A DNA stretch of 10,144 bases from an uncultured Erysipelotrichaceae bacterium (GTDB lineage Bacteria > Bacillota_I > Bacilli_A > RFN20 > CAG-826). How positions within the stretch are numbered: position 1 is the stretch's first letter; each line of letters starts with the position of its first letter. The stretch is from assembly GCA_902774655.1 (NCBI GenBank), contig CACYJD010000011.1:1-10144 (forward strand), in the 5' to 3' direction. Below, piece by piece: positions 1 to 6,666 of the stretch. Under the pieces are notes generated by a model that was not told where the DNA came from, ran no database searches, and worked only from the letters and a program-made list of their open reading frames with translations. The translations under genes and the position numbers were made by a program.

Positions 1-899
1 TTATTGGCTGGAATCCTGAGATTGAAGCAGTGACTGATGACGTATCGTATACAGCTCAATATAAAGGAGAATTAAGATCTTATACAGTTTATTGGGTTAA
101 TGAAGATGGCAGAGTTTTAGAGGAAGACACCGTACCTTATGGTACCACTCCAACTTATGACGGAGACACTCCAGTTAAAGTTGCCGATGCTCAATATTCT
201 TATACATTTAAAGGCTGGTCATCAGAAATTGTTCCAGTAACCGGCAACACTACTTATACGGCTTGCTATAACAAAAAAACAAACCAATATACGATTAACT
301 TTATTGATTATGATGGTGATGTTTTAGACACTCAAACTTTAGAATATGGTGCTACACCTATTTATTCTGGTTCAACACCAATACGTAATAGTGATGTTCA
401 ATATACATACGAGTTTAGTGGTTGGTCACCTAAGATTGAAACAGTAACCGGAAATGCTACATATGTAGCACAATATTCTAATACTATTCGTAGCTATCAA
501 GTTGCATGGCAAAACTACGATGGTATTTTACTTGATTCTGAAACTTATGAATATGGTGAGATTCCTGTATATAAAGGTTTAACTCCACTCAGAGATACAG
601 ACGATACTTATGACTACACTTTCTCTGGCTGGACTCCTGAAATTACAGCAGTTGCTGGTGATTGTTCTTATATTGCTACATTCTCTAATGATTATGCTCT
701 TAGACAATTAACTCTAAATGCTAATGGTGGAGTCTGTGATACAACTTCGATTGTTATTAAGTATGGTTCTTCTTATGAACTACCTATCCCGACATTGGAA
801 GATTGTTTCTTTGTTGGTTGGAAAGTCAACGGAGAGATTATTGATAATGAGGGTATTTGGACTTATTCACATTCAGACGCTACTGCTGTTGCTGAATGG
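1..899 (+). repeat. Tandem InlB B-repeat/Flg_new-like protein repeats
   Basis: Within the surface protein, a partial unit (to base 80) is followed by full units at 81-287, 288-494 and 495-704, spaced 69, 69 and 70 codons, then a divergent unit at 705-899. Each full unit runs: Tyr-rich strand, 'DG.vL', 'EYG..P.Y.G.TP', then 'Y.FsGWsPeI..VtG..tYiA.Y'. Nucleotide identity between units is low and only short words such as cagtaaccgg recur, so this is an old duplication kept at the protein level and not a recent DNA expansion. Confidence 0.85.
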
Positions 900-3335
900 A
901 GCGTTCCTAATATTGTTGATGGTGTTTTATTGGGCTGTGAAGGAAATCCAACCGAGATTATTGTCCCTAGTAAAGTAGTTGAAATAGCCGATAATGCCTT
1001 ACTTGGTTGCACAAATACTAAAAGAATTGCTATAGGGGCGAACGTTCAAAAAATTGGCAAAAGAGCTCTTCCTAACACATTTATCGATGTTGATAATTCA
1101 AATACTAGTTTCTGTTCGATTGATGGCGTTTTGTTTACAAAAGATTTCTCTTCTCTAATAGTTGGAAGAAATAGTTTTTCTAGTTTTGAAATACCAGCCG
1201 GAGTTAAGCGAATTGAACCATACGCTTTTTACGAATGTAATTTATTGACAACAATTGCTATTCCTGATGGCGTCACTTTTATTGGTGAGTTTGCTTTTTT
1301 TGACTGTACTATTAATTATGTTTATCTTCCTGAAACAGTTTTAACTATTGAAAATATGGCTTTTGATGGAATGGTTAATTATTGGTTCTGTGGTGCTAGT
1401 GAAAAACCGGAAAATTGGGATATTGATTTATCCTCGGCAGAAAAAGTATATTGGAATCTAAGTAGTGTTGTTGTAATTGACGGTTTTGCTGTTGCTCTAT
1501 TGGATGATTTAACCGCAGTTGTTGTTAAATATATTGGCAATGAAGATGTTATTTATTTATTAGCTAGTTTTGAATATTCTGATAAAGTTTATTCAATCCA
1601 AGAAATGCTTTATGAAACATTTGAAGGCAATACATCTGTAAATAAAATTTACGTTTCTAAGAACATTACTTATGATTATAAAGGTATCTATCTTTGTGCA
1701 AATTTGGATATTGTAATTTCTGAATACGCTTCTTCGACTGAAGATCCTTGTTCAGTTGTTGACGATAGATTTCTTTTCAATACTAAGGATATTGTGGTTG
1801 ATGGCAATTGTAAGTTTGTTATTTCTCCTGATAATTTAACCGCAACATTGGTCGAAATGGTAACTAGTGAGAAAACTATTTATATTCCATCTAATGTGAC
1901 TTATCAAAATAGAAGCTATCCGGTTGTTTCAATTGACTTTTATTTTAATAATTCTCCCAAATTCTTTAGTGGTTTTGTTTGGAAAGGGAGTCCGGAAGAC
2001 AGCATAGAAAATATCTATATTCCGGCTTCAGTTACTAGTATAAATCACTTTCCATTTGGTAAGAGAAACTTTTTTGAAGGTTCTAAGTTTCCAAAAGGCA
2101 TAGAAGACTATTATGACTATAAACAAACTTGTTACTTGAATTGTAAATATTATGAAGTAATAGACAATTTTGAATGTATTGTACATAACGACAACACAAT
2201 CTCAATTTTAAGTTATCTTGGAAATGATCGTTTCATAATTATTCCTTCAACTTTGCTTATAAATGATAATCATTATGCTGTCACAAGAATTGAATCTAAC
2301 GCTAATATTGGTGCTGCAGAATACGATAAATGGATTTATATTCCTGATTCCATTTCTTATATTGGTACCAATGCAATAAGCGGAGGTTCAAAGGTGTTTT
2401 TCGGGCAAGATGAAGTGCCGGAATCGTATGAAAAAATTTACGATTCTACTCATGTATACAATAGTGTAAGTAGATTTTATAATGATGGGACTTATCTATA
2501 TTCAATCTCTAATAACGGAAACGCTTATATAGAAGAGTATTATGGAACTGATATGGATATAATCGTTCCTAATAATGTTGAGATAGATGGTGTATCTTAT
2601 CCAATTGTCGAAATACACATGAGCGCATTCTATCTAACGAGTGAAATACGCTCTATAACAATTAGGGAAGGAATTAGAAAAATTGAATATCACGCATTTT
2701 ACTTTGAATGTAATTCTAAGTATGTTTTTATTCCATCAACAGTTAATACAATCGAAAGTGAAGCGTTTTGCTTTTTTGGTAGAATAGAAAAACCAACTTT
2801 TATATGCTCGGTTGACTGTAAGCCCGCTGGTTGGGCTGATGATTTTGAAGGACCCGGTTGGACTACCTGTGAATACGGTTTGGAATATAACGTTAAGCAA
2901 CTAGTGGCCTTTGGTGATTATATTTATCTTTATTGTGAAAATAATAAAGCAATATTCTTTAAATACTCAGGCACAGGCTCAGATCTCATTATTCACTCTC
3001 GAGTATTAGATGATGATGGCGTTGAATATGATGTAGTTGAAATATGGTCTAAAGCAATTTATAAAATCGAATTCGTTAAATTAGTAATTCCTAATTCAGT
3101 AATAAAAATTAAAGCAGACTCTATATACGCCGGTGCATATGCATATGGACAGACTATAAACATTTATATTCCAACTAGCGTACTTTATGTAGGTGATAAT
3201 GCTTTTACTTGTTTCAATAATAGAAGCATGGTTCTAAATTGCTATGCTGATACAAAACCTGAAGGATGGTCCGATTCTTTTTATAGCAAAGAAGGCGGAT
3301 CTATCAAAGTAGTTTGGGGTTATTCAGCTGCTTAA
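1..3335 (+). CDS. InlB-repeat / BspA-like leucine-rich-repeat surface protein (5' partial)
   Basis: The reading frame is already open at base 3, and the residues before the GTG at 30 continue the same repeat (IGWNPEIEAV), so the real start lies upstream of the window; the GTG is internal. Numbering from that GTG, the visible 1101 residues hold three full 69-70-residue repeats (about 18-225), a degenerate Flg_new-like repeat (226-290, with NANGG and FVGWKVNG), then BspA-type LRR_5 strands (291 to the end) such as IPAGVKRIEPYAF, IPDGVTFIGEFAF and IPSTVNTIESEAF. Families of this build are usually secreted or surface-bound and serve in adhesion or protein binding; that role is inferred, since the signal peptide is out of view. 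The C-terminus (VVWGYSAA) shows no LPxTG motif, membrane helix or charged tail. Codon use favours ATT and TAT more than the housekeeping genes downstream. The membrane protein behind it is probably in the same transcript. Confidence 0.88.
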   Translation, partial: IGWNPEIEAVTDDVSYTAQYKGELRSYTVYWVNEDGRVLEEDTVPYGTTPTYDGDTPVKVADAQYSYTFKGWSSEIVPVTGNTTYTACYNKKTNQYTINFIDYDGDVLDTQTLEYGATPIYSGSTPIRNSDVQYTYEFSGWSPKIETVTGNATYVAQYSNTIRSYQVAWQNYDGILLDSETYEYGEIPVYKGLTPLRDTDDTYDYTFSGWTPEITAVAGDCSYIATFSNDYALRQLTLNANGGVCDTTSIVIKYGSSYELPIPTLEDCFFVGWKVNGEIIDNEGIWTYSHSDATAVAEWSVPNIVDGVLLGCEGNPTEIIVPSKVVEIADNALLGCTNTKRIAIGANVQKIGKRALPNTFIDVDNSNTSFCSIDGVLFTKDFSSLIVGRNSFSSFEIPAGVKRIEPYAFYECNLLTTIAIPDGVTFIGEFAFFDCTINYVYLPETVLTIENMAFDGMVNYWFCGASEKPENWDIDLSSAEKVYWNLSSVVVIDGFAVALLDDLTAVVVKYIGNEDVIYLLASFEYSDKVYSIQEMLYETFEGNTSVNKIYVSKNITYDYKGIYLCANLDIVISEYASSTEDPCSVVDDRFLFNTKDIVVDGNCKFVISPDNLTATLVEMVTSEKTIYIPSNVTYQNRSYPVVSIDFYFNNSPKFFSGFVWKGSPEDSIENIYIPASVTSINHFPFGKRNFFEGSKFPKGIEDYYDYKQTCYLNCKYYEVIDNFECIVHNDNTISILSYLGNDRFIIIPSTLLINDNHYAVTRIESNANIGAAEYDKWIYIPDSISYIGTNAISGGSKVFFGQDEVPESYEKIYDSTHVYNSVSRFYNDGTYLYSISNNGNAYIEEYYGTDMDIIVPNNVEIDGVSYPIVEIHMSAFYLTSEIRSITIREGIRKIEYHAFYFECNSKYVFIPSTVNTIESEAFCFFGRIEKPTFICSVDCKPAGWADDFEGPGWTTCEYGLEYNVKQLVAFGDYIYLYCENNKAIFFKYSGTGSDLIIHSRVLDDDGVEYDVVEIWSKAIYKIEFVKLVIPNSVIKIKADSIYAGAYAYGQTINIYIPTSVLYVGDNAFTCFNNRSMVLNCYADTKPEGWSDSFYSKEGGSIKVVWGYSAA
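900..3335 (+). repeat. Six divergent BspA-like LRR modules with a recurring cap segment
   Basis: The second part of the surface protein can be divided into modules starting near bases 900, 1461, 1785, 2148, 2469 and 2880 (107-187 residues each). From the second module on, most open with a strand pair of the kind 'dg..y.i..n..a.i..Y.G....iiiPs.v..dg..Y.vv.I', continue with one to three LRR_5 strands, and end in a short segment best seen as CGASEKPENW...VYWN, CSVDCKPAGW...CEYG and CYADTKPEGW...VVWG. The middle copies (SEYASSTEDP, FFEGSKFPKGI, FFGQDEVPESY) are worn. Module borders were drawn by eye. Confidence 0.6.
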
Positions 3336-3366
3336 AACAGCTATAATATAAAAAGGAGATTATTTT

Positions 3367-4071
3367 ATGGTCAATTTATTAGAAAAGACAGAAAGATTAG
3401 CAAAAGAGTTTTTTAAGTTTCAAAAGATAAGAAAACTTACTTTACATCCAGTATTTAAGGTAATGGCGCTTTTATGTACTGTACCATTCATGACTCTATT
3501 TGTTCTTTGCATCGGAGTTTTATTTGTTTTAAGCGTTCTACTTGAACTTATTAAATCTCCAATTACCTTCCTTCATAAGATTACAAGAGAAGAAGCAAGT
3601 GATGTTAAGCACGCTACACAAGCAGTTATTTACTGGGTCTCTTGGCCAATCGTATTTGGTTTATATTGTGTTTATGCAGCGTTATTCCTTGAATATGTGT
3701 TACTTTACTTTGCAACTCAAATTTTTGGATATATCGGTGGTCTATGCGGTTATAAATTCCACTTATTGCCATTTGAAGAAGACATTTCTTTAAACGACGA
3801 CAAGATTAAAGAAAAAGGCACTAAAGAAATAATAATGTTTATTGTTTATATCTTAATGGTAGCTGGTTTAAGCGTTTCTGCCGCTATTATCTTTAGCAAT
3901 TTATACGCAAACTATAACGAAGCTGCATTCTTTAGTGAATGGTTACCATATCTTATCGGCATTGCCTCCGGTTATTTATTATTTTTATCTGTTTATGTTC
4001 CATGCGCTTTCCGCAACAAAGAAAAGGAACAGGTATTAGAAAAGATAGAAAAGAAATCAGAAGAAAAGTAA
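3367..4071 (+). CDS. Unrecognised multi-spanning membrane protein
   Basis: I do not recognise a family for this 234-residue protein. It starts with a charged amphipathic stretch (LLEKTERLAKEFFKFQKIRK), followed by hydrophobic spans at roughly 29-62, 85-125, 154-178 and 193-214; the first two are long enough to be helical hairpins, so four to six membrane passes are possible. A polar loop at 135-153 (EEDISLNDDKIKEKGTKE) and a Lys/Glu-rich tail after 215 are the soluble parts. No catalytic motif is visible. The start is fixed by AAGGAG at 3353-3358, eight bases before the ATG. Only 31 bases separate it from the surface-protein stop and no terminator lies between, so the two are probably co-transcribed; a role in export, anchoring or sensing for that protein would be a guess. 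Confidence 0.8.
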   Translation: MVNLLEKTERLAKEFFKFQKIRKLTLHPVFKVMALLCTVPFMTLFVLCIGVLFVLSVLLELIKSPITFLHKITREEASDVKHATQAVIYWVSWPIVFGLYCVYAALFLEYVLLYFATQIFGYIGGLCGYKFHLLPFEEDISLNDDKIKEKGTKEIIMFIVYILMVAGLSVSAAIIFSNLYANYNEAAFFSEWLPYLIGIASGYLLFLSVYVPCAFRNKEKEQVLEKIEKKSEEK

Positions 4072-4167
4072 ACATTTAATAACTAACTCGATTAAAAATA
4101 GAGGCTCTGTTAAATTCAGCGGGGTATCCGTGGGATTTTGCAGAAAAAGTTGAAAAAATTTTTAAAT

Positions 4168-4215
4168 AAAACGTGGATTCGTGAACTTATTAATGGTTCA
4201 TGTATTCCACGTTTT
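4168..4215. repeat. Long imperfect inverted repeat, possible bidirectional terminator
   Basis: AAAACGTGGA (4168-4177) pairs perfectly with TCCACGTTTT (4206-4215). Inside it CGTGAAC (4180-4186) pairs with GTTCATG (4196-4202) with one G-U pair, separated from the outer stem by a small internal mismatch and a one-base bulge. The loop is ttattaatg. The A-run on the left and T-run on the right would give short U-tails on either strand, so it may end the transcript of the upstream membrane-protein gene. It could equally be part of a mobile-element end. Confidence 0.55.
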
Positions 4216-4222
4216 AACATCC

Positions 4223-4432
4223 TTAGTTGTTTGATAATTTCGAAGTATTAAAAAGTAACACTTTCTTTTCTTCTTCATCAAAAGAAGCTAAAAGCTTTGT
4301 GATCATTTCATTGGAAAGATATTTGGATAAATGTGTCTTAAAATCCATAACAATGTAGTAATCTAATTGATTTATAAACTTATCAATAAATTCGATTAAA
4401 TCGCATATAGTCGAGTCTTTGGGACTTTTACC
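4223..4432 (-). pseudogene. Decayed minus-strand coding remnant, possibly the N-terminus of an RsmF-like rRNA methyltransferase
   Basis: Read on the minus strand, the frame from just after a TGA near 4433 to the TAA at 4225-4223 gives about 69 residues with a protein-like composition. The part from an ATG at 4348 reads MDFKTHLSKYLSNEMITKLL, then ASFDEEEKKVLLFNTSKLSN and stop. The pattern 'KYLS.e.i..Ll.Sf.ee....lLfNt.KlS' recalls from memory the start of NOL1/NOP2/Sun (RsmF-type) 5-methylcytosine rRNA methyltransferases, which then run on for about 400 residues; here it stops at once. Upstream, a second frame (KKFVEIIEVKVPK) could join by a single frameshift near 4415. There is no ribosome binding site before the ATG, and the aquaporin promoter lies just upstream of this frame on the opposite strand. 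The family guess is weak; the remnant status is more likely than a live small gene. Confidence 0.35.
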
Positions 4433-4455
4433 TCAATAATCTCAACAAATTTTTT

Positions 4456-4500
4456 AATTCAAATAAAGATAATCGTGCTATAATTTCCGGCGAAAGGAGA
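4456..4500 (+). promoter_or_regulatory. Promoter and ribosome binding site of the aquaporin gene
   Basis: A consensus -10 box TATAAT sits at 4479-4484, preceded by TG at 4476-4477, which makes it an extended -10. The -35 region is weak (TTCAAA at 4458-4463 with a 15-base spacer, or AATTCA at 4456-4461 with 17). AAGGAG at 4494-4499 lies six bases before the ATG, leaving a short 5' leader of about 15 bases. The gene therefore appears to be transcribed separately from the unit upstream. Confidence 0.6.
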
Positions 4501-4505
4501 TATCT

Positions 4506-5219
4506 ATGTTTAAAAAATTTATCGCAGAATGCGCATGTACCGCAGTATTAGTTTTAGTAGGCTGTGGTGTCGCAATCGGTGTAGGATGTGGTGATACTGG
4601 TGGCATTGTTGCTACAGCAGCAGCTTTCGGTTTATCAATCGTTATCCTTGCTTATGCCTTTGGACATATCAGCGGTGGTCATGCTAACCCAGCAGTTTCT
4701 CTTGCCAAAGCTCTTAATGGTGAAATCACTTGGAAAGAATTTGGCGTTTATTGCTGTGCTCAAGTACTCGGTGCTTTCGTTGGTAGTGGTATCTTAGCCC
4801 TCATTTTCTGGGGTGTTCAAGCTACTGGTAGCAACTCCATTGTAAGCTTTATGGCATTCACAGGTTCTACTGATCCAAACTTTGGTGTCGTTGCTTTAGC
4901 ATCAGTTGCAGAAATTGTTTTAACTTTCTTATTTATCTCTGTTGTTATGGCAGTTACAAACAAGAAAGAACTCGGCAATATCGCTCCAATTCTTATCGGT
5001 TTAGCATTATTTGGTGTTCACCTCGTTGGTATCCCACTAACAGGTACATCTGTTAACCCAGCTAGAGCTTTATCTGCATTAGTTTTACACATGTTTAATG
5101 GTGGTGATGTCCTTGAAATCGACTTACTCACATTAATCCCATGTGTTGTCGCTCCATTTATCGGTGCAGCTCTTGCAGCATTTGCTTATAAAGCCTTAAA
5201 CAAAAAGGAAGCTGAATAA
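4506..5219 (+). CDS. aqpZ: Aquaporin, AqpZ-like water channel (MIP family)
   Basis: This 237-residue membrane channel has the two half-helix NPA signatures of the major intrinsic protein family: SGGHANPAVSLA (NPA 61-63) and TSVNPARAL (NPA 184-186). Six hydrophobic helices fit the family fold and length. Lined up by eye with E. coli AqpZ, the selectivity-filter positions are Phe41, His172, Thr181 and Arg187, matching AqpZ Phe43/His174/Thr183/Arg189; glycerol facilitators instead carry Trp, Gly and Phe next to the Arg. A water channel is therefore more likely than a glycerol channel. It would act in the plasma membrane as a passive tetrameric pore. It has its own promoter and terminator, so it is probably monocistronic. 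No gene for glycerol use lies nearby, in agreement with water transport. Start set by AAGGAG six bases upstream. Confidence 0.93.
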   Translation: MFKKFIAECACTAVLVLVGCGVAIGVGCGDTGGIVATAAAFGLSIVILAYAFGHISGGHANPAVSLAKALNGEITWKEFGVYCCAQVLGAFVGSGILALIFWGVQATGSNSIVSFMAFTGSTDPNFGVVALASVAEIVLTFLFISVVMAVTNKKELGNIAPILIGLALFGVHLVGIPLTGTSVNPARALSALVLHMFNGGDVLEIDLLTLIPCVVAPFIGAALAAFAYKALNKKEAE

Positions 5220-5242
5220 TTTAAACATTATTTAACTCAAAT

Positions 5243-5274
5243 GGAACTCTCAATCGAGGGTTCCTTTTTGTTTT
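5243..5274 (+). terminator. Rho-independent terminator of the aquaporin gene
   Basis: GGAACTCTC (5243-5251) pairs with GAGGGTTCC (5256-5264) as a 9-bp stem with one T-G wobble and the loop AATC, followed directly by TTTTTGTTTT. It lies 24 bases after the aquaporin stop codon and separates that gene from the next unit. Confidence 0.9.
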
Positions 5275-5288
5275 ACTCTTAAATATTA

Positions 5289-5304
5289 AATAAGTTAACT
5301 TATT
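5289..5304. promoter_or_regulatory. Perfect 16-bp palindrome, candidate operator for the pdp unit
   Basis: AATAAGTTAACTTATT is its own exact reverse complement. It lies between the aquaporin terminator and the proposed -35 box of the pdp promoter (4 bases upstream of it), a place where a dimeric regulator could act. AT-rich sequence produces such palindromes by chance more often than balanced sequence, so function is inferred only. Confidence 0.35.
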
Positions 5305-5308
5305 ACTA

Positions 5309-5347
5309 TTTAAAACTTATCTTCAAAATGGTAATATCATACTGAGG
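5309..5347 (+). promoter_or_regulatory. Promoter and ribosome binding site of the pdp-dtd-mnmA unit
   Basis: TTTAAA at 5309-5314 and TAATAT at 5332-5337 are separated by exactly 17 bases, and TG at 5329-5330 gives an extended -10. The leader is about 13 bases before a modest Shine-Dalgarno GAGG (5344-5347), nine bases upstream of the ATG at 5357. No other promoter-like site or terminator is seen before the end of mnmA. Confidence 0.5.
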
Positions 5348-5356
5348 TATTATTTT

Positions 5357-6664
5357 ATGAGAATGGTAGATATTATTACTAAAAAACGTGATGGCCAAGA
5401 ATTAACTGATGAAGAAATTTCCTTCTTTATCAAAGGCTACGTTGCCGGAGAAATTCCTGATTATCAAGCAAGTGCCTTACTTATGGCAATTGTCTTTAAA
5501 GGAATGACTAATAGAGAAATTGTTACTTTAACCGATAGAATGGAACATAGTGGTGAAACTATGGACTTAAGCGCTATCGAGGGTATTAAAGTTGATAAAC
5601 ACTCCACTGGTGGTGTTGGTGATAAAACAACACTCGCAGTCGGGCCTATGGTCGCTGCTTGTGGTGCTAAAGTCGCTAAGATGAGTGGTAGAGGTTTAGG
5701 CCATACTGGTGGTACACTTGATAAACTCGAATCTATTCCAGGAATGAATGTCTTTGAAACAGAAGAAGAATTCATTGCTCAAATGAATAAGATTGGTATC
5801 GCTGTTGTAGGACAAACTGGAACTTTAGTTCCTGCTGATAAAAAACTATACGCTCTTAGAGACGTTACCGGAACTGTTGAATCATTACCTCTTATCGCTA
5901 GTAGTATTATGTCTAAGAAACTCGCTAGTGGAACTAACTGTATTGAATTAGATGTTAAGTTCGGTAATGGAGCATTCATGAAGAATGTCCATGACGCTAG
6001 AGAACTTGCTAAAACGATGGTGGCAATCGGTAACTCCTTAGGTAGAGATACTAGAGCTATCTTAACCGATATGGCGCAACCTTTAGGTTACGCTGTCGGT
6101 AATTCACTTGAAGTTAAGGAAGCTATTGATACTCTTCATGGACACGGTCCAGAAGACTTTACAGAACTCTGCTTACATAGTGGTGCAGTTATGCTCCACC
6201 AAGCTAAGATTGCTAAAACCTTTGAAGAAGGTGAGGCAATGATTAAAGAAGTAGTTGCTAACGGTAAAGCATTCGAGAAATTCCGTGAACTCGTTATCGC
6301 TCAAGGTGGAGATGTAAGTTACATCGATCACCCAGAGAAGTTTGAAGTTAGTAAGAATGTTATTGAAATCCATGCTAAAAACAGTGGTTTCGTAAAAGAA
6401 ATTGTTGCTTTAGAAATCGGTGAATCCGCTATGAGACTTGGTGCAGGTAGAGAAACATTTGATGATGTTATCGATATGTCTGCAGGTATTGTCTTAGCGA
6501 AAAAGATTGGTGATAAAGTTGCTAAAGGTGACTTATTATGTACCGTTTATACCAACAAAGAAAAAGAGGAATACGAACCAGTTATTGCTGATATCGAAAA
6601 AGCCTTCAAAGTCGTTAATGTCTTTGTTGAGAAACCAAAAGTTATTGAAGAATATATTCATTAA
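5357..6664 (+). CDS. pdp: Pyrimidine-nucleoside phosphorylase (thymidine phosphorylase family)
   Basis: The enzyme splits pyrimidine nucleosides with phosphate into free base and (deoxy)ribose 1-phosphate in the cytoplasm, for salvage or use as carbon source. At 435 residues it has the usual length. The family signature SGRGLGHTGGTLDKLE spans 110-125, and the phosphate loop KHSTGGVGDKTT spans 81-92. Residues His82, Arg168, Ser183 and Lys187 fall exactly where the Bacillus stearothermophilus enzyme binds the pyrimidine base (numbering from memory), so the active site looks intact. The C-terminal domain (about 340-435), with its LGAGRE and biotinyl-like hammerhead segment, is also complete. It could be a strict thymidine phosphorylase (deoA); uridine use cannot be judged from the sequence alone. 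A second in-frame ATG two codons in (MRM) is possible, but the first is better spaced from GAGG. It heads a three-gene unit with two tRNA genes rather than with other deo genes. Confidence 0.93.
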   Translation: MRMVDIITKKRDGQELTDEEISFFIKGYVAGEIPDYQASALLMAIVFKGMTNREIVTLTDRMEHSGETMDLSAIEGIKVDKHSTGGVGDKTTLAVGPMVAACGAKVAKMSGRGLGHTGGTLDKLESIPGMNVFETEEEFIAQMNKIGIAVVGQTGTLVPADKKLYALRDVTGTVESLPLIASSIMSKKLASGTNCIELDVKFGNGAFMKNVHDARELAKTMVAIGNSLGRDTRAILTDMAQPLGYAVGNSLEVKEAIDTLHGHGPEDFTELCLHSGAVMLHQAKIAKTFEEGEAMIKEVVANGKAFEKFRELVIAQGGDVSYIDHPEKFEVSKNVIEIHAKNSGFVKEIVALEIGESAMRLGAGRETFDDVIDMSAGIVLAKKIGDKVAKGDLLCTVYTNKEKEEYEPVIADIEKAFKVVNVFVEKPKVIEEYIH

Positions 6665-6666
6665 TC

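Larger units (their letters stand above)
4072..4505. other. Gene-poor intergenic stretch with remnants
   Basis: These 434 bases hold no intact gene. From left to right there is an AT-rich spacer, a GC-richer block at about 4101-4145 (ggctctgttaaattcagcgg onward) that looks like the end of an insertion sequence although no family can be assigned, a long imperfect hairpin (4168-4215), a decayed minus-strand reading frame (about 4223-4460), and the promoter and ribosome binding site of the aquaporin gene. The contrast with the compact spacing elsewhere suggests a scar of insertion or deletion. Confidence 0.6.

Noticed and set aside
718..978. Plus-strand reading frame inside the surface-protein gene
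   Set aside because: Its Leu-rich product is a frame shadow of the repeat gene, with no ribosome binding site; the other frame carries clear domain repeats.
3326..3342. Short inverted repeat AGCTG / CAGCT at the surface-protein stop codon
   Set aside because: The stem has only five base pairs with a seven-base loop and is followed by an A-rich ribosome binding site region rather than a T-run, so it is not a terminator.
4086..4400. TCGATTAAA occurring at about 4087 and 4392 as a possible target-site duplication
   Set aside because: The shared word is AT-rich and short, and its positions do not bracket the proposed element ends, so chance is the better explanation.
5464..5979. Two minus-strand reading frames opposite pdp
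   Set aside because: They are antisense shadows of a highly conserved enzyme gene, with no start signals or recognisable protein features.
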